A stretch of 64,000 nucleotides of DNA from Spirosoma agri (GCF_010747415.1 NZ_JAAGNZ010000003.1:248001-312000); one strand, 5' to 3'. Positions 52,960 through 62,057 are shown, counted from the stretch's first letter. Made by a program: numbers and translations. Notes: generated by a model from the sequence alone, not told the origin.

Positions 52960-54045
52960 TTATGGCTGGCCGGCTACACGTTTAAAGTCCGTAATGGTCT
53001 TTCCGTCATACCGATACACGCCACTCTCAGATCCCAAAGCGCCAAACCAAATACGTCCATCGGTAGCTTCCAAAATCCCACAAAGCATTCCCGGTCCTTT
53101 GATCGTCATTATCTCGGTTACAGTGGGCTTTTTAGTATACAGAGACTTTTGGTCATAACGGGAAAGAGCCCAAACCTTTCCATTAGGCGGATTTATGCTG
53201 CCAGTAGTCCAGATGTTTCCTTTTTTATCTTCGATTATGAACGAGGCACCTCGCTTCGATACTCTAGTAAATGTGCTGCCATCATAGCGCCAGAGACCCT
53301 CTTCAGTGAACAAAACGTTGCCTTTTCTAGCGTTGATTATTGACCCCCCAAACCAAACGTTACTCTTTCTGTCTTCGATGATCGACCAAACGTTGTAGAA
53401 GGCTTTACCGTCTTTATTGGTGAGCGTGGTAAATGTTGTTCCATCGTAAACGCTTAAATAACCCCTTGTACCAAACCAGAATTTTCCGGTCTTGTCTTCC
53501 ATAATCGTGTTGATATCATTATTGGGCAGTCCGTCTTTGGTCGTAAAAGTTCGGAACGATTGCCCAACTCTCTGTCTGGGATCATAACGGCTTACTCCTC
53601 CTCCGGTACCGAACCAAATTATACCGGCTTTATCTTCATAAATAGGCCCAACCCCGTTACTGGCAAGTCCATTCCTGGTTGTAAACTGGTGAACGGATTT
53701 TCCAACGTACTGATAAACCCCTGAATCGGTAGTAGTAAACCAAAGGTTTCCGCGTTGATCTTCCAGAACATCCCAGAATCGGCGTGGACCTAGTTTACTA
53801 CTTGTGAGATTAGTAAACGATTTTCCATCGTACCGAAGAACACCACCTCGTGATGCAGCGATCAAGATGGTACCCTTTCTGCCCTGCTTTATATTGCGAA
53901 CCATTGTGTTAGGCCCATAGGAAGTGACCGTGTCTTTGGTTTCGGCCTTGGCTCTGTGATTGTGTACTTCTTTCTGGTTTTGTCCACAGGAAGTGAGAAA
54001 AACAGCCAGTGAGAACAAAGTATATACACAGGAGTGGTTCTTCAT
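52960..54045 (-). CDS. Reg_prop beta-propeller lipoprotein
   Basis: A 361-residue lipoprotein, lipobox VFLTSC (modified Cys20). It is built of about seven two-component-regulator propeller repeats with the recurrent pattern EDxxGxxWFGT followed by GVxRYDGxxFTxxT, for example EDQRGNLWFTT, EDKAGIIWFGT, EDKTGKFWFGT and EDRKSNVWFGG. In hybrid two-component systems this propeller is the ectodomain of a kinase; here it stands alone with no kinase attached or adjacent. Probably a periplasm-facing or surface binding protein. Confidence 0.88.
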   Translation of the reverse strand: MKNHSCVYTLFSLAVFLTSCGQNQKEVHNHRAKAETKDTVTSYGPNTMVRNIKQGRKGTILIAASRGGVLRYDGKSFTNLTSSKLGPRRFWDVLEDQRGNLWFTTTDSGVYQYVGKSVHQFTTRNGLASNGVGPIYEDKAGIIWFGTGGGVSRYDPRQRVGQSFRTFTTKDGLPNNDINTIMEDKTGKFWFGTRGYLSVYDGTTFTTLTNKDGKAFYNVWSIIEDRKSNVWFGGSIINARKGNVLFTEEGLWRYDGSTFTRVSKRGASFIIEDKKGNIWTTGSINPPNGKVWALSRYDQKSLYTKKPTVTEIMTIKGPGMLCGILEATDGRIWFGALGSESGVYRYDGKTITDFKRVAGQP

Positions 54046-54094
54046 TTTTCTTTTTTAGTAGCGGCTTCTGTATCCATTTATTTCCAGCCCGGCT

Positions 54095-54102
54095 CAAACC
54101 TA
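54095..54102 (-). promoter_or_regulatory. -7 box of the propeller lipoprotein gene
   Basis: The minus strand reads TAGGTTTG, an exact TAnnTTTG match, 49 nt upstream of the ATG at 54045. The nearest upstream TTG is 23 nt away, a little long for the -33 element. Confidence 0.45.
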
Positions 54103-54363
54103 GCGGGTGACGATGTTAAACGGGTCAATCGCTTGTAAAAAAGTGTTAACGAATTGTAAAACGTGTAATTTAGCAACTGCAAGGGCCTGTTTTTGGTCGA
54201 TGAGACACGTAATCCTTACCCTATTGCTCCTGCTGGTCAGGGAAAGGGGTTGGTGACCAGGTAGAAAATCGGTCCTGAGGTATTACAGGATTGGGTGATT
54301 CTACGTCCTGGATATTGCCAATGAGCAGGTGAATGGATGGATTGAGAAAGTCTTGGCTGGTGC
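54103..54363. other. Intergenic region with possible remnants
   Basis: A plus-strand ATG at 54200 starts an 18-codon hydrophobic peptide (MRHVILTLLLLLV) and a second plus frame around 54299-54382 reads FYVLDIANEQVNGWIEKVLA, both coding-like but without a complete gene. They may be remains of a lost gene or chance. Confidence 0.25.
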
Positions 54364-55527
54364 TCATCCAAGTGAAGTAAACAGGATTAACAGTTTCTCT
54401 AAGCCTTCAGGGGAATGCATCCAGGCGGTGTTGTCCATCGTGTCTTTGCCTACTTCGGCAAATCGGACAAACAGCTGCTTTTCATAGTAAGCAATAGCCG
54501 ATTTTATATCCACGAACTGGTCACTGGTTAGACAGTCACTCAACTGTAAGGCATCCAGCATGGCCATGTTGACGCCTTCACCCGCGTAGGGTGGCATCAC
54601 GTGGGCCGCATCACCGAGCAGCGTTATGTTGGATTTCGCTTCCCAGGATTGGTCTAAGGGCATGCAATATTGCGGACGTACCACGAGCGGTAAACTGGCG
54701 TGTTCAAACAACTCAAGCCATAGGGTGTCCCAACCGGTATAATCGCGTTTAAACCAGGCCAGCACCTGCTCCCGATCCTTGAAATCAATACCGCTTTCGT
54801 TGGCCCAGTTGACCGCGGCTTTCCAACCCAGATAAAAGTCTAAACTCCCGTCACCTTTAGCGCTGATGCTTATTGTTTTTGAATCGCTGAGTGCCATGAT
54901 TTTTCCCCCTTTCAGCAAGGTGTGAATTTGAGGAGCATTCATCGCAGAATCAAATACATTGCCTTCTATGATGGTGACCCCAGCGTAAAAAGGATTGATG
55001 GGTGTAACAAAAGGCCGGATTTTAGAATTGGCCCCATCAGCCCCAACGATTACGTCAGCGATACCAGTCGTACCGTTTTGGAAATTCAGTTGCCAGCGGT
55101 TACCGATTGGTTCAAGCGAGAGAACATGACTGTCCCAAACAACCGTGTCAGGTTGTAACGAATCCAGCAAGAGAGCTCGTAGTGCGCCCCGATCAATTTC
55201 AGGTCTGTGGTGTTCGTCTCCGAAACTGGTTGGTCTGTTTTGGGTGTGTTCGTCATACAAAATTTGGGCCTGCTTATCGACGACCCGCACATTATCGGCA
55301 CCGGGCCGATAATTGGCTTTGAAGGCATCCATCAAGTCCGTTTTGGCCAAAGCTGCCAAACCGGATTCGGTATGAAGGTCTAAGGTACCCCCTTGAATTC
55401 GTTTTGTTCGGTTGCTATCCCGTTCGTACACGGTTACAGCAACGCCTTTTTTTTGTAACAGTGTGGCTAGTGTTAACCCGCCTGGCCCACCGCCTATGAT
55501 CGCTACTTGTTTGCCTTCTACTACCAT
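54364..55527 (-). CDS. FAD-dependent monooxygenase (Tet(X)-like family)
   Basis: The start at 55527 (MVVEGKQVAIIGGGPGG) is chosen because the FAD-binding fold begins there; an ATG at 55590 would add an unconserved tail and lie upstream of the candidate -7 box. The 387-residue flavoprotein shows GGGPGGLTLATLL and YERD, the DG motif (IVGADGANSKIRPFV), and GDAAHVMPPYAGEGVNMAML. This is the PHBH/Tet(X) group of hydroxylases acting on aromatic or polyketide substrates; the actual substrate cannot be read. It is divergent from an AraC regulator 97 bp away. Confidence 0.85.
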   Translation of the reverse strand: MVVEGKQVAIIGGGPGGLTLATLLQKKGVAVTVYERDSNRTKRIQGGTLDLHTESGLAALAKTDLMDAFKANYRPGADNVRVVDKQAQILYDEHTQNRPTSFGDEHHRPEIDRGALRALLLDSLQPDTVVWDSHVLSLEPIGNRWQLNFQNGTTGIADVIVGADGANSKIRPFVTPINPFYAGVTIIEGNVFDSAMNAPQIHTLLKGGKIMALSDSKTISISAKGDGSLDFYLGWKAAVNWANESGIDFKDREQVLAWFKRDYTGWDTLWLELFEHASLPLVVRPQYCMPLDQSWEAKSNITLLGDAAHVMPPYAGEGVNMAMLDALQLSDCLTSDQFVDIKSAIAYYEKQLFVRFAEVGKDTMDNTAWMHSPEGLEKLLILFTSLG

Positions 55528-55565
55528 GTCTTTTTTTGTCAATGGATAATGCTCATTTGCCACAG

Positions 55566-55573
55566 CAAAATTA
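55566..55573 (-). promoter_or_regulatory. -7 box of the monooxygenase gene
   Basis: The minus strand reads TAATTTTG, matching TAnnTTTG, 38 nt upstream of the ATG at 55527. The facing plus strand has TTTG-N18-TACCTTTA ahead of the AraC gene, so the two promoters overlap in the 97-bp gap. Confidence 0.4.
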
Positions 55574-55624
55574 GGGCTACCTTTAGGCACAAAATAGCCT
55601 TAATCGCTCTTATACTAGTCATAA

Positions 55625-56593
55625 ATGAAAATTCCTATCACCGATAAGAATGGGTCGGGCATCATCCGGGCATTTGCTCAGGCTATCGGTGCAACCATCA
55701 GCGGACGTTTCGTTCATATTCCGGAAAGTAAGGGCGGAGGCTACCTTACCGGCTTCTCCTGGGGGAGTGATCTGCGGATGATGGTGCGTCATTATTACCT
55801 CAAAGAAGACACGGTTATTGAGCGCACCAATGAGCTGGCAGATGAGCAGGACGACGTTATTTTTTTGCTGAGCGGAGTTTATTCCTCCTTACAGGCCGAA
55901 AAGAACTTAGCCCCGGAACGGGCTTACGTGTTTATCTGTGTACAGGCACTTTCTTCGCTCATGGACATGCCGTCAAACACGCTTTTCGGCAGTGTGACCA
56001 TCGCCGTTTCCCGGTCCTATCTGCGTCACTTATTCGGGGAAATTGACCATCCCGTGGTGGCCAGCCTGCTGCAAGCGAAGAGCCATTTTGCCTTTGAAAC
56101 CGATATCTCACCCGAACTAGTCAAAACCGCTGGCGACATGCTGCATCAGCCCGTTCCCGAAGGGTTGGAGAATCGCTATTATAAACTAAAATGTGAAGAA
56201 CTGCTGTGTTATGTCGTTGCCTCCCTGATGCAGCGAGAAACCACACCCATGCGTACGATGCACATTGACGACCTGAAGGCTATTTATGCCATCAAACAGC
56301 AGTTGCAATCGCATTTGAACGAAGCACCGGATATTGCTTCGCTGGCCCGCGAAGCGTCCATGAGCCAACCGAAACTTCGGAAGCTTTTCAAGCAAACGTT
56401 CGGGAAAGGAGTTTTCGAGTACTATCAGTCCATGCGGATGCAGGAAGCCGCCCGGTTGCTGAACGGAAAAGGGTTGACGGTCTCGGAGGTAGGCTACCAG
56501 TTAGGCTTTATAAACCTGAGCCACTTTTCCCGAGTGTTTGAGGAGCATATGGGCCGCAAGCCTAAGAAATTTTCAGCCCTGCACGGTGAGTAG
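55625..56593 (+). CDS. AraC-family transcription regulator
   Basis: A 322-residue regulator. The C-terminal HTH pair (about 220-320) includes DIASLAREASMSQPKLRKLF, KGVFEYYQSMRMQEAARLL and SEVGYQLGFINLSHFSRVFE, ending HMGRKPKKFSAL. The N-terminal 200 residues are a ligand or dimerisation region without recognised family. Divergence from the FAD monooxygenase suggests it controls that gene. Confidence 0.9.
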   Translation: MKIPITDKNGSGIIRAFAQAIGATISGRFVHIPESKGGGYLTGFSWGSDLRMMVRHYYLKEDTVIERTNELADEQDDVIFLLSGVYSSLQAEKNLAPERAYVFICVQALSSLMDMPSNTLFGSVTIAVSRSYLRHLFGEIDHPVVASLLQAKSHFAFETDISPELVKTAGDMLHQPVPEGLENRYYKLKCEELLCYVVASLMQRETTPMRTMHIDDLKAIYAIKQQLQSHLNEAPDIASLAREASMSQPKLRKLFKQTFGKGVFEYYQSMRMQEAARLLNGKGLTVSEVGYQLGFINLSHFSRVFEEHMGRKPKKFSALHGE

Positions 56594-56954
56594 CGAAACG
56601 TAGTTGGAACCAGTGGACTTGTTACCTTCTTGCAACGAAACCAGTTTGCTTCGTACTTCTTCTGTGCGCAACTTATCGTCCACATACGGGAGTATTCACC
56701 CATTGGCATCTGTTTGATCGAGCTGATTTATACGACTACGCTGAACCGATAAGCAGCGTATTAATTCCCGGTCACCCCATGCATCAAATGCAGTAGTTTT
56801 CGTGTAGCTGTTTCTTAATTGGTCTGGACTTCCGGACTATATAGCCGCCCCTGACTGTACCAACGTGCGCAGTCAGGGGCTATTCAACGTACAAGCAGTT
56901 TATGCTACCTTGTATCCGTTGCAACAAGCATTGACCAACCCCTCCTGTACTGGT
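56594..56954. other. Intergenic region without recognised gene
   Basis: Between the AraC gene and the 40-residue membrane peptide. Apart from the hairpin at 56847-56880 nothing was recognised. Confidence 0.5.
56847..56880 (+). terminator. Hairpin, possible terminator
   Basis: GCCCCTGACTG pairs perfectly with CAGTCAGGGGC around a 12-nt loop. It is 250 bp past the AraC stop and lacks a strong T tract, so its role is uncertain. Confidence 0.45.
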
Positions 56955-57077
56955 ATGAATTACGTACTCTATTGGTTAGTTGTCGTCCTGAAACTTTTAA
57001 GCTACGTGGCGATCCCGGTAGCTGTAATACTTGGCATTCGAGCAATCATTAAGAACACGCGTAAGGGTAACCACTAG
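56955..57077 (+). CDS. 40-residue single-span membrane peptide
   Basis: MNYVLYWLVVVLKLLSYVAI begins a peptide with one long hydrophobic segment (about 4-30) and a basic tail (IRAIIKNTRKGNH). The next upstream sequence CCTCC could assist initiation weakly. Small hydrophobic peptides like this are easy to miss but also easy to find by chance. Confidence 0.4.
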   Translation: MNYVLYWLVVVLKLLSYVAIPVAVILGIRAIIKNTRKGNH

Positions 57078-57343
57078 TGCCGTAACTCCATCACTAGTAT
57101 TTCGGACATGTGAAAAGCGGCCCCGGTATACGTTGAACGCGGCTTTTGACTTAGTCTAGTGTACCGGTGAAGTCACCTGATCTCAACTCTTTCGAGAATG
57201 GCAACGTGAGGTGTACCGAGGGCGATCGATTTAGAACGTGGATCTACCCAATTTTCCATTCTGTTGCGGAACGTATCAAACTGGAGATAAAGCGTATCCA
57301 AAAATGGAACACCGAGCCAGGTATTATGAGCAGCGATGGAAAA

Positions 57344-58111
57344 TTACTGATACGAGCATTCTAGCGTGATGGGGCCACTGCTGATCGTGTATAAGCGGGT
57401 GAGTGTCGAGAAACCAGCGGAGAAGCCAATACCGGATGCTCCTGACGAGTAGACTAACTGGTTACCTCCTCCATCATTGCCGTAAAGGTTAATGATGAAG
57501 TTGGCCAATACGGCTTGATTAAGAATGACAGGTCGAGTGACCGGGATCGTAAACGGCACCGTTGTGTTAATAATACCTTTCACTGGCTCGGCCCGATACA
57601 AGGAATTGCTGATAACAATGGGTGAACTGGTAGTCGATCGCTGGCCTAATTCCAGGGTTAAATCAGCCCGTTTCGTGTTGTCCCAGGTGGGTACCTGCCC
57701 AATAGCGTTCCACTGGAAGTCAGCAATCGTGATCCTCTTGAGTACGCAGTCTTGTATAGTAATCGGTTGGCGGGTTACCTGCTGACTACCAGTCGAACTG
57801 GTTGTTGTCAGCTGAACCGTGTAAGTGCCTGACTGAGCGTACGTAATTATGGGATCTTTATCTACTGATGTGGATCCGTTGCCAAAGTCCCAACTATAAG
57901 TCGTTCCCTCTGTACTGCGATTAGTGAACTTGATGGCAAAGCCAACCGGATAGCCAGACACGTAGTCCTTTATTTCCGTCTCAACGAGATTGTAACTGAA
58001 AGCTGAGCTAGGCACAATCGCCTTTTGTTTATTCTGACAAGCCGCTACGACCGTTAGAATAATTAAACGCCAAAGTAGGCGTTGAAGAACAGGGAATGTC
58101 ATGACGAACAT
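57344..58111 (-). CDS. PKD-domain lipoprotein
   Basis: A 255-residue lipoprotein; lipobox VVAAC (modified Cys25). A PKD domain spans about 45-120 (VGFAIKFTNRSTEGTTYSWD, FGNGSTS, ITYAQSGTYTVQLTT). The remaining 130 residues form an unknown beta-rich domain (LTLELGQRSTTSSPIVISN; NLYGNDGGGNQLVYSSG). No neighbour is clearly linked. Likely a surface or periplasmic binding protein. Confidence 0.83.
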   Translation of the reverse strand: MFVMTFPVLQRLLWRLIILTVVAACQNKQKAIVPSSAFSYNLVETEIKDYVSGYPVGFAIKFTNRSTEGTTYSWDFGNGSTSVDKDPIITYAQSGTYTVQLTTTSSTGSQQVTRQPITIQDCVLKRITIADFQWNAIGQVPTWDNTKRADLTLELGQRSTTSSPIVISNSLYRAEPVKGIINTTVPFTIPVTRPVILNQAVLANFIINLYGNDGGGNQLVYSSGASGIGFSAGFSTLTRLYTISSGPITLECSYQ

Positions 58112-58505
58112 AGTTTGATCGATAGAAAGTCATGTCTGGCGTGGTAAATCTAAGACGTTTTTCTTAGCTAATTTATTGCGATCGCTTGGCTGGTTTTGTC
58201 AGTCAGATCGCTCTCTCATCGCTGCGTAGCCAGTACACGTAATTCTCCTCCGCGCCTGTTAGGTTATGCCATTCAGACTAGCTACCAGTAAGCTACCTAA
58301 TCTGAATTTCTGACCAGTTTACAAACCAGATTCCGTACAACCCATTGTAGGATGCCTATGTAGCTAGTTAAATCGGGTAATTCTGCTGAACGTGATTCGT
58401 TCGTCATTTAAAAGGGCCGTGTCGTATCCCACATACGCAGGAACAATAGCAAAAAAGAGTCATTGATTGGTGCTACTGTGGCGGGCATTCCGGGAGGCTA
58501 CTACA
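58112..58505. other. Intergenic region with one hairpin
   Basis: ATTCAGA (58271-58277) and TCTGAAT (58301-58307) with further partial pairing form a weak hairpin. No gene recognised on either strand. Confidence 0.5.
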
Positions 58506-59333
58506 TCACGTTGACGAAAGACTATTCTTCAGGGCCGTTGGGGCCATACCGAACTTTTTCTTGAAGGAGTAGGAGAAGTGGGACAGGCTCTCAAACCCCA
58601 GTTCGAGGTAAATGGCGGACGGTTTTTGATGTTTCGTTTCGATGAGGTATTTGGCTTCGGTCAGCCGTTTGTCCTGTAACCAATGCCGGGGCGGAGTACC
58701 GAAAGTTTTCAGGAAATCGCGTTTAAAAGCGGCCAAACTACGGCCGGTCAGCTGCGCAAATTTTTCAATGGGAACGTTGAAATGAAAGTTCCTACGCATA
58801 AACCTCTCCAGGTCGATCTTGTGAGGGGCTGAAAAATCGAACAAGAAGTGGCGGAGCCCCGGCAGGACAAGGAGTACTAATTTAACGCCTTCTTTCACTT
58901 TCAAAATGCCCATTTCGTCGGTCATTGTCGCGCCCGAACTACGGGCGTAGGGAACGATCGAACGAAAATAGCCCTGCAGGAATTCGTTGACAGGAATCAG
59001 CATATTGGGTGGCCCAATATAGTTCCGATCTGCTTCGAGCTTTTCTTCTAATGCGATCTTGCGCAACAGATCATCCTGCAGGGATATGACGATGGTTTCA
59101 TAGTTCGCTCCGGGTAGCGGAGTTTTGGTGAGCGTCCCTACCTGGTTTCGGCCGATCAGCAGCAGTTCTCCTCCCGTCATCGAAATGGTCTGCCCGGCGG
59201 TTTCCAGGGTCAACTGCCCCGACACCTGCAAGATCAAGGTATGATGGTTCCAGAAGCATACCTTCTCTTTACGCTCAGCGGAGAGGTACGAATAGAAGAT
59301 CACGCCGGGGAGAATTTCTGCTGGACTGATCAT
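58506..59333 (-). CDS. AraC-family regulator co-transcribed with the aldo-keto reductase
   Basis: A 275-residue regulator whose ATG directly follows the TAA of the aldo-keto reductase gene. N-terminal cupin-like strands (TLILQVSGQLTLETAGQTIS) resemble ExsA-type AraC proteins. The HTH region covers about 175-270: VPIEKFAQLTGRSLAAFKRD, PRHWLQDKRLTEAKYLIE and PSAIYLELGFESLSHFSYSF, then KKKFGMAP. The pair is one transcription unit. Confidence 0.9.
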   Translation of the reverse strand: MISPAEILPGVIFYSYLSAERKEKVCFWNHHTLILQVSGQLTLETAGQTISMTGGELLLIGRNQVGTLTKTPLPGANYETIVISLQDDLLRKIALEEKLEADRNYIGPPNMLIPVNEFLQGYFRSIVPYARSSGATMTDEMGILKVKEGVKLVLLVLPGLRHFLFDFSAPHKIDLERFMRRNFHFNVPIEKFAQLTGRSLAAFKRDFLKTFGTPPRHWLQDKRLTEAKYLIETKHQKPSAIYLELGFESLSHFSYSFKKKFGMAPTALKNSLSST

Positions 59334-60305
59334 TTAGCGTTGTAAGTAAGTGCCGCCCCATATAGCGCCTGGGGCAAACGTAGTGTTCAGGGTATTCATT
59401 TCTTCCGGCGTAAATACGAGATCCATCGCTGTCCTGTTTTCCGGTATACGCGACCGACGACTCATACTTACCAACGGCATAATCTGATCGCCTTGCTCCT
59501 TCACCCAGGCGATGGCAACCTGTGTTGGCGTATACCCTTTCTGACTGGCTAGTTGCGTTAAGACGTCGACTTTTTCCAGGTTATGAATTAGATTCTCACC
59601 CTGAAAACGAGAGAAATGATTCCGGTAATCGTCTTCGGCGAGGGGTGCGTTCAGGTCTCCGGTCAACAAGCCTTCCGCCGTAGTAGCGAAGGCTACGATG
59701 CCAATACCTAGTTCCCTAGCGGTTGGCAGCAGGTCGCGTTCGATTTGACGGTCGGCCAGCGAATAGCCGATCTCCAGGGCGCTGATGGGGTGAATGTCGT
59801 TGGCCTGACGCAGTTGGTCCGCCGTAATTTCCGACACGCCAATGTAACGCACTTTACCTTCGTTAATCAGGTCGGCGACTGTGCCAATGATGTCTTCCAC
59901 CGGCACACTGTTATCCATTCGGCTGGGCTGGTAGAGGTCAATGGTATCAATACCCAGACGGGTCAGCGAGTAGTTGATAAAATTCTTGATCGCAATGGGG
60001 CGCAGATCCATGCCGATCGGCTGACCGTTGTGAAAGATAGCCCCAAACTTTACGCTGACGAAGGCATCGTCGCGCCTTCCTTTGATGGCTTTGCCGACCA
60101 GCAGTTCATTATGACCCGCGCCGTAAAAGTCTCCGGTGTTCAAAAAATTGATACCCTGATCTAAAGCTTCCTGGATGGTAGCGATACTTTCTGTTTCGTC
60201 AGGTGTAGCCCCGCCCCAGATCGACGACATGCGCATACAGCCTAGACCAAGTTTGGAAACGAACGGGCCCTGTTGACCCAACTGAATTTTTGTGCTGTTT
60301 TTCAT
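59334..60305 (-). CDS. Aldo-keto reductase
   Basis: A 323-residue (beta/alpha)8 oxidoreductase. Tetrad residues Asp59 and Tyr61 (NTGDFYGAGHNE) and Lys86 (VSVKFG) are present. The usual catalytic His position reads DLYQPSRMD, giving Ser128 instead of His. NADPH-site signatures (GIVAFATTAEGLLTG; IMPLVSMSRRSRIPEN) are intact. Similar QPxR variants occur within the family, so it may still be active on a different carbonyl substrate. Confidence 0.87.
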   Translation of the reverse strand: MKNSTKIQLGQQGPFVSKLGLGCMRMSSIWGGATPDETESIATIQEALDQGINFLNTGDFYGAGHNELLVGKAIKGRRDDAFVSVKFGAIFHNGQPIGMDLRPIAIKNFINYSLTRLGIDTIDLYQPSRMDNSVPVEDIIGTVADLINEGKVRYIGVSEITADQLRQANDIHPISALEIGYSLADRQIERDLLPTARELGIGIVAFATTAEGLLTGDLNAPLAEDDYRNHFSRFQGENLIHNLEKVDVLTQLASQKGYTPTQVAIAWVKEQGDQIMPLVSMSRRSRIPENRTAMDLVFTPEEMNTLNTTFAPGAIWGGTYLQR

Positions 60306-60500
60306 AACGCAAAGATCAACCCGTATGACGGACGTTAGTTTCTTCTACGGCTCATTTAACGGTAAACCAGGAATGAACTGATTTTGTGACACCACTCCAC
60401 AGGATTAAAGCTTGTGAACACTGAACATTGCCCATCCCCGACTAGTGGTCGTCTGACAAACCCCTCCTTTATGAGACACTTTTTTTTAACTAGCAAGAAA

Positions 60501-60540
60501 ATGTCACACTAATGAGTAATTTGTATTAGCTTTGTGACAT
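60501..60540. promoter_or_regulatory. TetR operator overlapping -7 box and start codon
   Basis: ATGTCACA (60501-60508) and TGTGACAT (60533-60540) are perfect inverted repeats, with inner CTAAT/ATTAG (60509-60513, 60525-60529) extending the dyad. The right half contains TAGCTTTG (60527-60534), matching TAnnTTTG, and its last two bases belong to the ATG of the TetR gene. This suggests a near-leaderless, autorepressed promoter. Confidence 0.6.
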
Positions 60541-61093
60541 GAAAGTGACGAAGGAAAAACTAATTGACGCTGCGGTTGTCGCGCTGAACAGCGATGAATC
60601 GGCCACCATAGAACAGATCGCCAACGTTGCCGGAGTGACCCGACGAACCGTACACCGTTATTTCAACGACCGAAATACGTTAGTGCAAGAATGTAAGGAA
60701 ACCATGCTCCGAGTTTGCAATCTCAACATGACGGGAGCCTATCACAGCAGTGAGCAACCTGCCGTCCAGCTCGAAAACATGTTCTACGCGGCCTTGGAAG
60801 TCGGTATTCAGTATTCGTTCGTCAAAAAACTGGTCAAACGCAATCAGTACACGGATTTGATGAACAACCATGAACTGGCCTACGATAATGTCAAAGCCGA
60901 CTGGTTTAAGCTCATCGACCTTCTTCAACAGCAGGGAGCTATCAATAGAACGCTGTCTATTCCCTGGATCTATAATCTGTTTGGGGGTATGGTGGACATC
61001 GCTATTGAAGCCCAGCAGGCAGGCGACGTTGCGCGTAATGACATCAGGAAATTTGCATGGACATCATTTAAAGGAAGCATTGGCCTTCAATAA
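60539..61093 (+). CDS. TetR-family regulator
   Basis: A 184-residue protein with the N-terminal TetR HTH (ATIEQIANVAGVTRRTVHRY FNDR, about 22-46) and a helical ligand domain. It has a palindrome overlapping its own start and is followed 15 bp later by a hydrolase gene, so it probably controls that operon. Ligand unknown. Confidence 0.88.
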   Translation: MKVTKEKLIDAAVVALNSDESATIEQIANVAGVTRRTVHRYFNDRNTLVQECKETMLRVCNLNMTGAYHSSEQPAVQLENMFYAALEVGIQYSFVKKLVKRNQYTDLMNNHELAYDNVKADWFKLIDLLQQQGAINRTLSIPWIYNLFGGMVDIAIEAQQAGDVARNDIRKFAWTSFKGSIGLQ

Positions 61094-61108
61094 CCAATAA
61101 TCGAACAG

Positions 61109-61999
61109 ATGCAATCACCCAACACAGCCGACACCTATGTCGATAGTGAATTAGTCAAACGGCTGCCCGGCTTTACCAGCAACTACTTAATGGTCAATGA
61201 CGTTCGGTTGCACTACATCCTGGGCGGTCAGGGTAAGCCGCTGGTCTTGTTACCCGGTTGGCCCCAAACCTGGTGGAGCTATCACAAAATCATGCCGTTG
61301 CTGGCTGACCGATATCAGGTCATCGTGGTTGAGCTGCGCGGCATGGGAAGCTCGGATAAACCGATGGCGGGTTATTCGAAAAAAGAGATGGCGGGTGATG
61401 TGGCCGCTTTACTCGACAAGTTGGGCATCGAACGAACCAGCATCGCCGGTCATGACATCGGGGCTGCTGTGGCGTTTAGCTTCGCGGCCCATTATCCTCA
61501 AAAGACCGAAAAGCTGGTTTTGCTGGATACACCCCATCCGGACGAGAACCTGTACAAGCTTCCCATGCTCCCGACGGGCGCGGGTGTTCATCCGTGGTGG
61601 GTCGCGTTTAACCAGGTCAGGAACTTGCCGGAACAAATACTGGAAGACCGGTTCCACTTACTGCAAGACTGGCTTTTCGACCAACTGCTGGAAGATAAGA
61701 CAGCCATCAGCGCCTTCGACCGGCAAGTCTATGCTCAGGCGTATAACAGTCGGGACGCCATACGGGCCTCCAATGGCTGGTATCAGACCTTTGCGGAAGA
61801 CATCCAGGCTATAAAGGGCAAGAAAGTTGACGCACCAACGCTGGGCATAGCGGGTCCCGCTGGCTACCAGATGCTTTCGTATGCGTTACCCCCTTACATT
61901 GACCAACTGGACGTAAAAGAAGTAACGGGAGCAGGCCATTTTGTGCAGGAAGAGAGACCCGTTGAAACGGTTGGATTCATTTGTGATTTTCTCGGCTAG
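61109..61999 (+). CDS. Alpha/beta-hydrolase, epoxide hydrolase-like
   Basis: A 296-residue cytoplasmic hydrolase. The oxyanion region is LPGWPQTWWSYHKI (48-61), the nucleophile is Asp116 in IAGHDIGAAVAFSF and the catalytic His277 is in TGAGHFVQEE. An Asp nucleophile marks the epoxide hydrolase/haloalkane dehalogenase branch rather than serine esterases. RGMGSSDKP follows the nucleophile strand order of this group. Co-transcribed with the TetR gene. Confidence 0.87.
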   Translation: MQSPNTADTYVDSELVKRLPGFTSNYLMVNDVRLHYILGGQGKPLVLLPGWPQTWWSYHKIMPLLADRYQVIVVELRGMGSSDKPMAGYSKKEMAGDVAALLDKLGIERTSIAGHDIGAAVAFSFAAHYPQKTEKLVLLDTPHPDENLYKLPMLPTGAGVHPWWVAFNQVRNLPEQILEDRFHLLQDWLFDQLLEDKTAISAFDRQVYAQAYNSRDAIRASNGWYQTFAEDIQAIKGKKVDAPTLGIAGPAGYQMLSYALPPYIDQLDVKEVTGAGHFVQEERPVETVGFICDFLG

Positions 62000-62057
62000 T
62001 CAGGCTCCTGACGAACTTACCTACATCTATCATGTTACGATCTGGGCATTGATTCGT

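Noticed and set aside
54200-54382. Signal-peptide-like 18-mer and FYVLDIANEQVNGWIEK frame on the plus strand
   Set aside because: Too short and not in one frame; the second piece overlaps the end of the monooxygenase gene. Noted as possible remnants only.
57167-57364. 65-residue plus-strand frame next to the PKD lipoprotein gene
   Set aside because: Low-complexity match to nothing known, no leader features, and its end overlaps the convergent gene.
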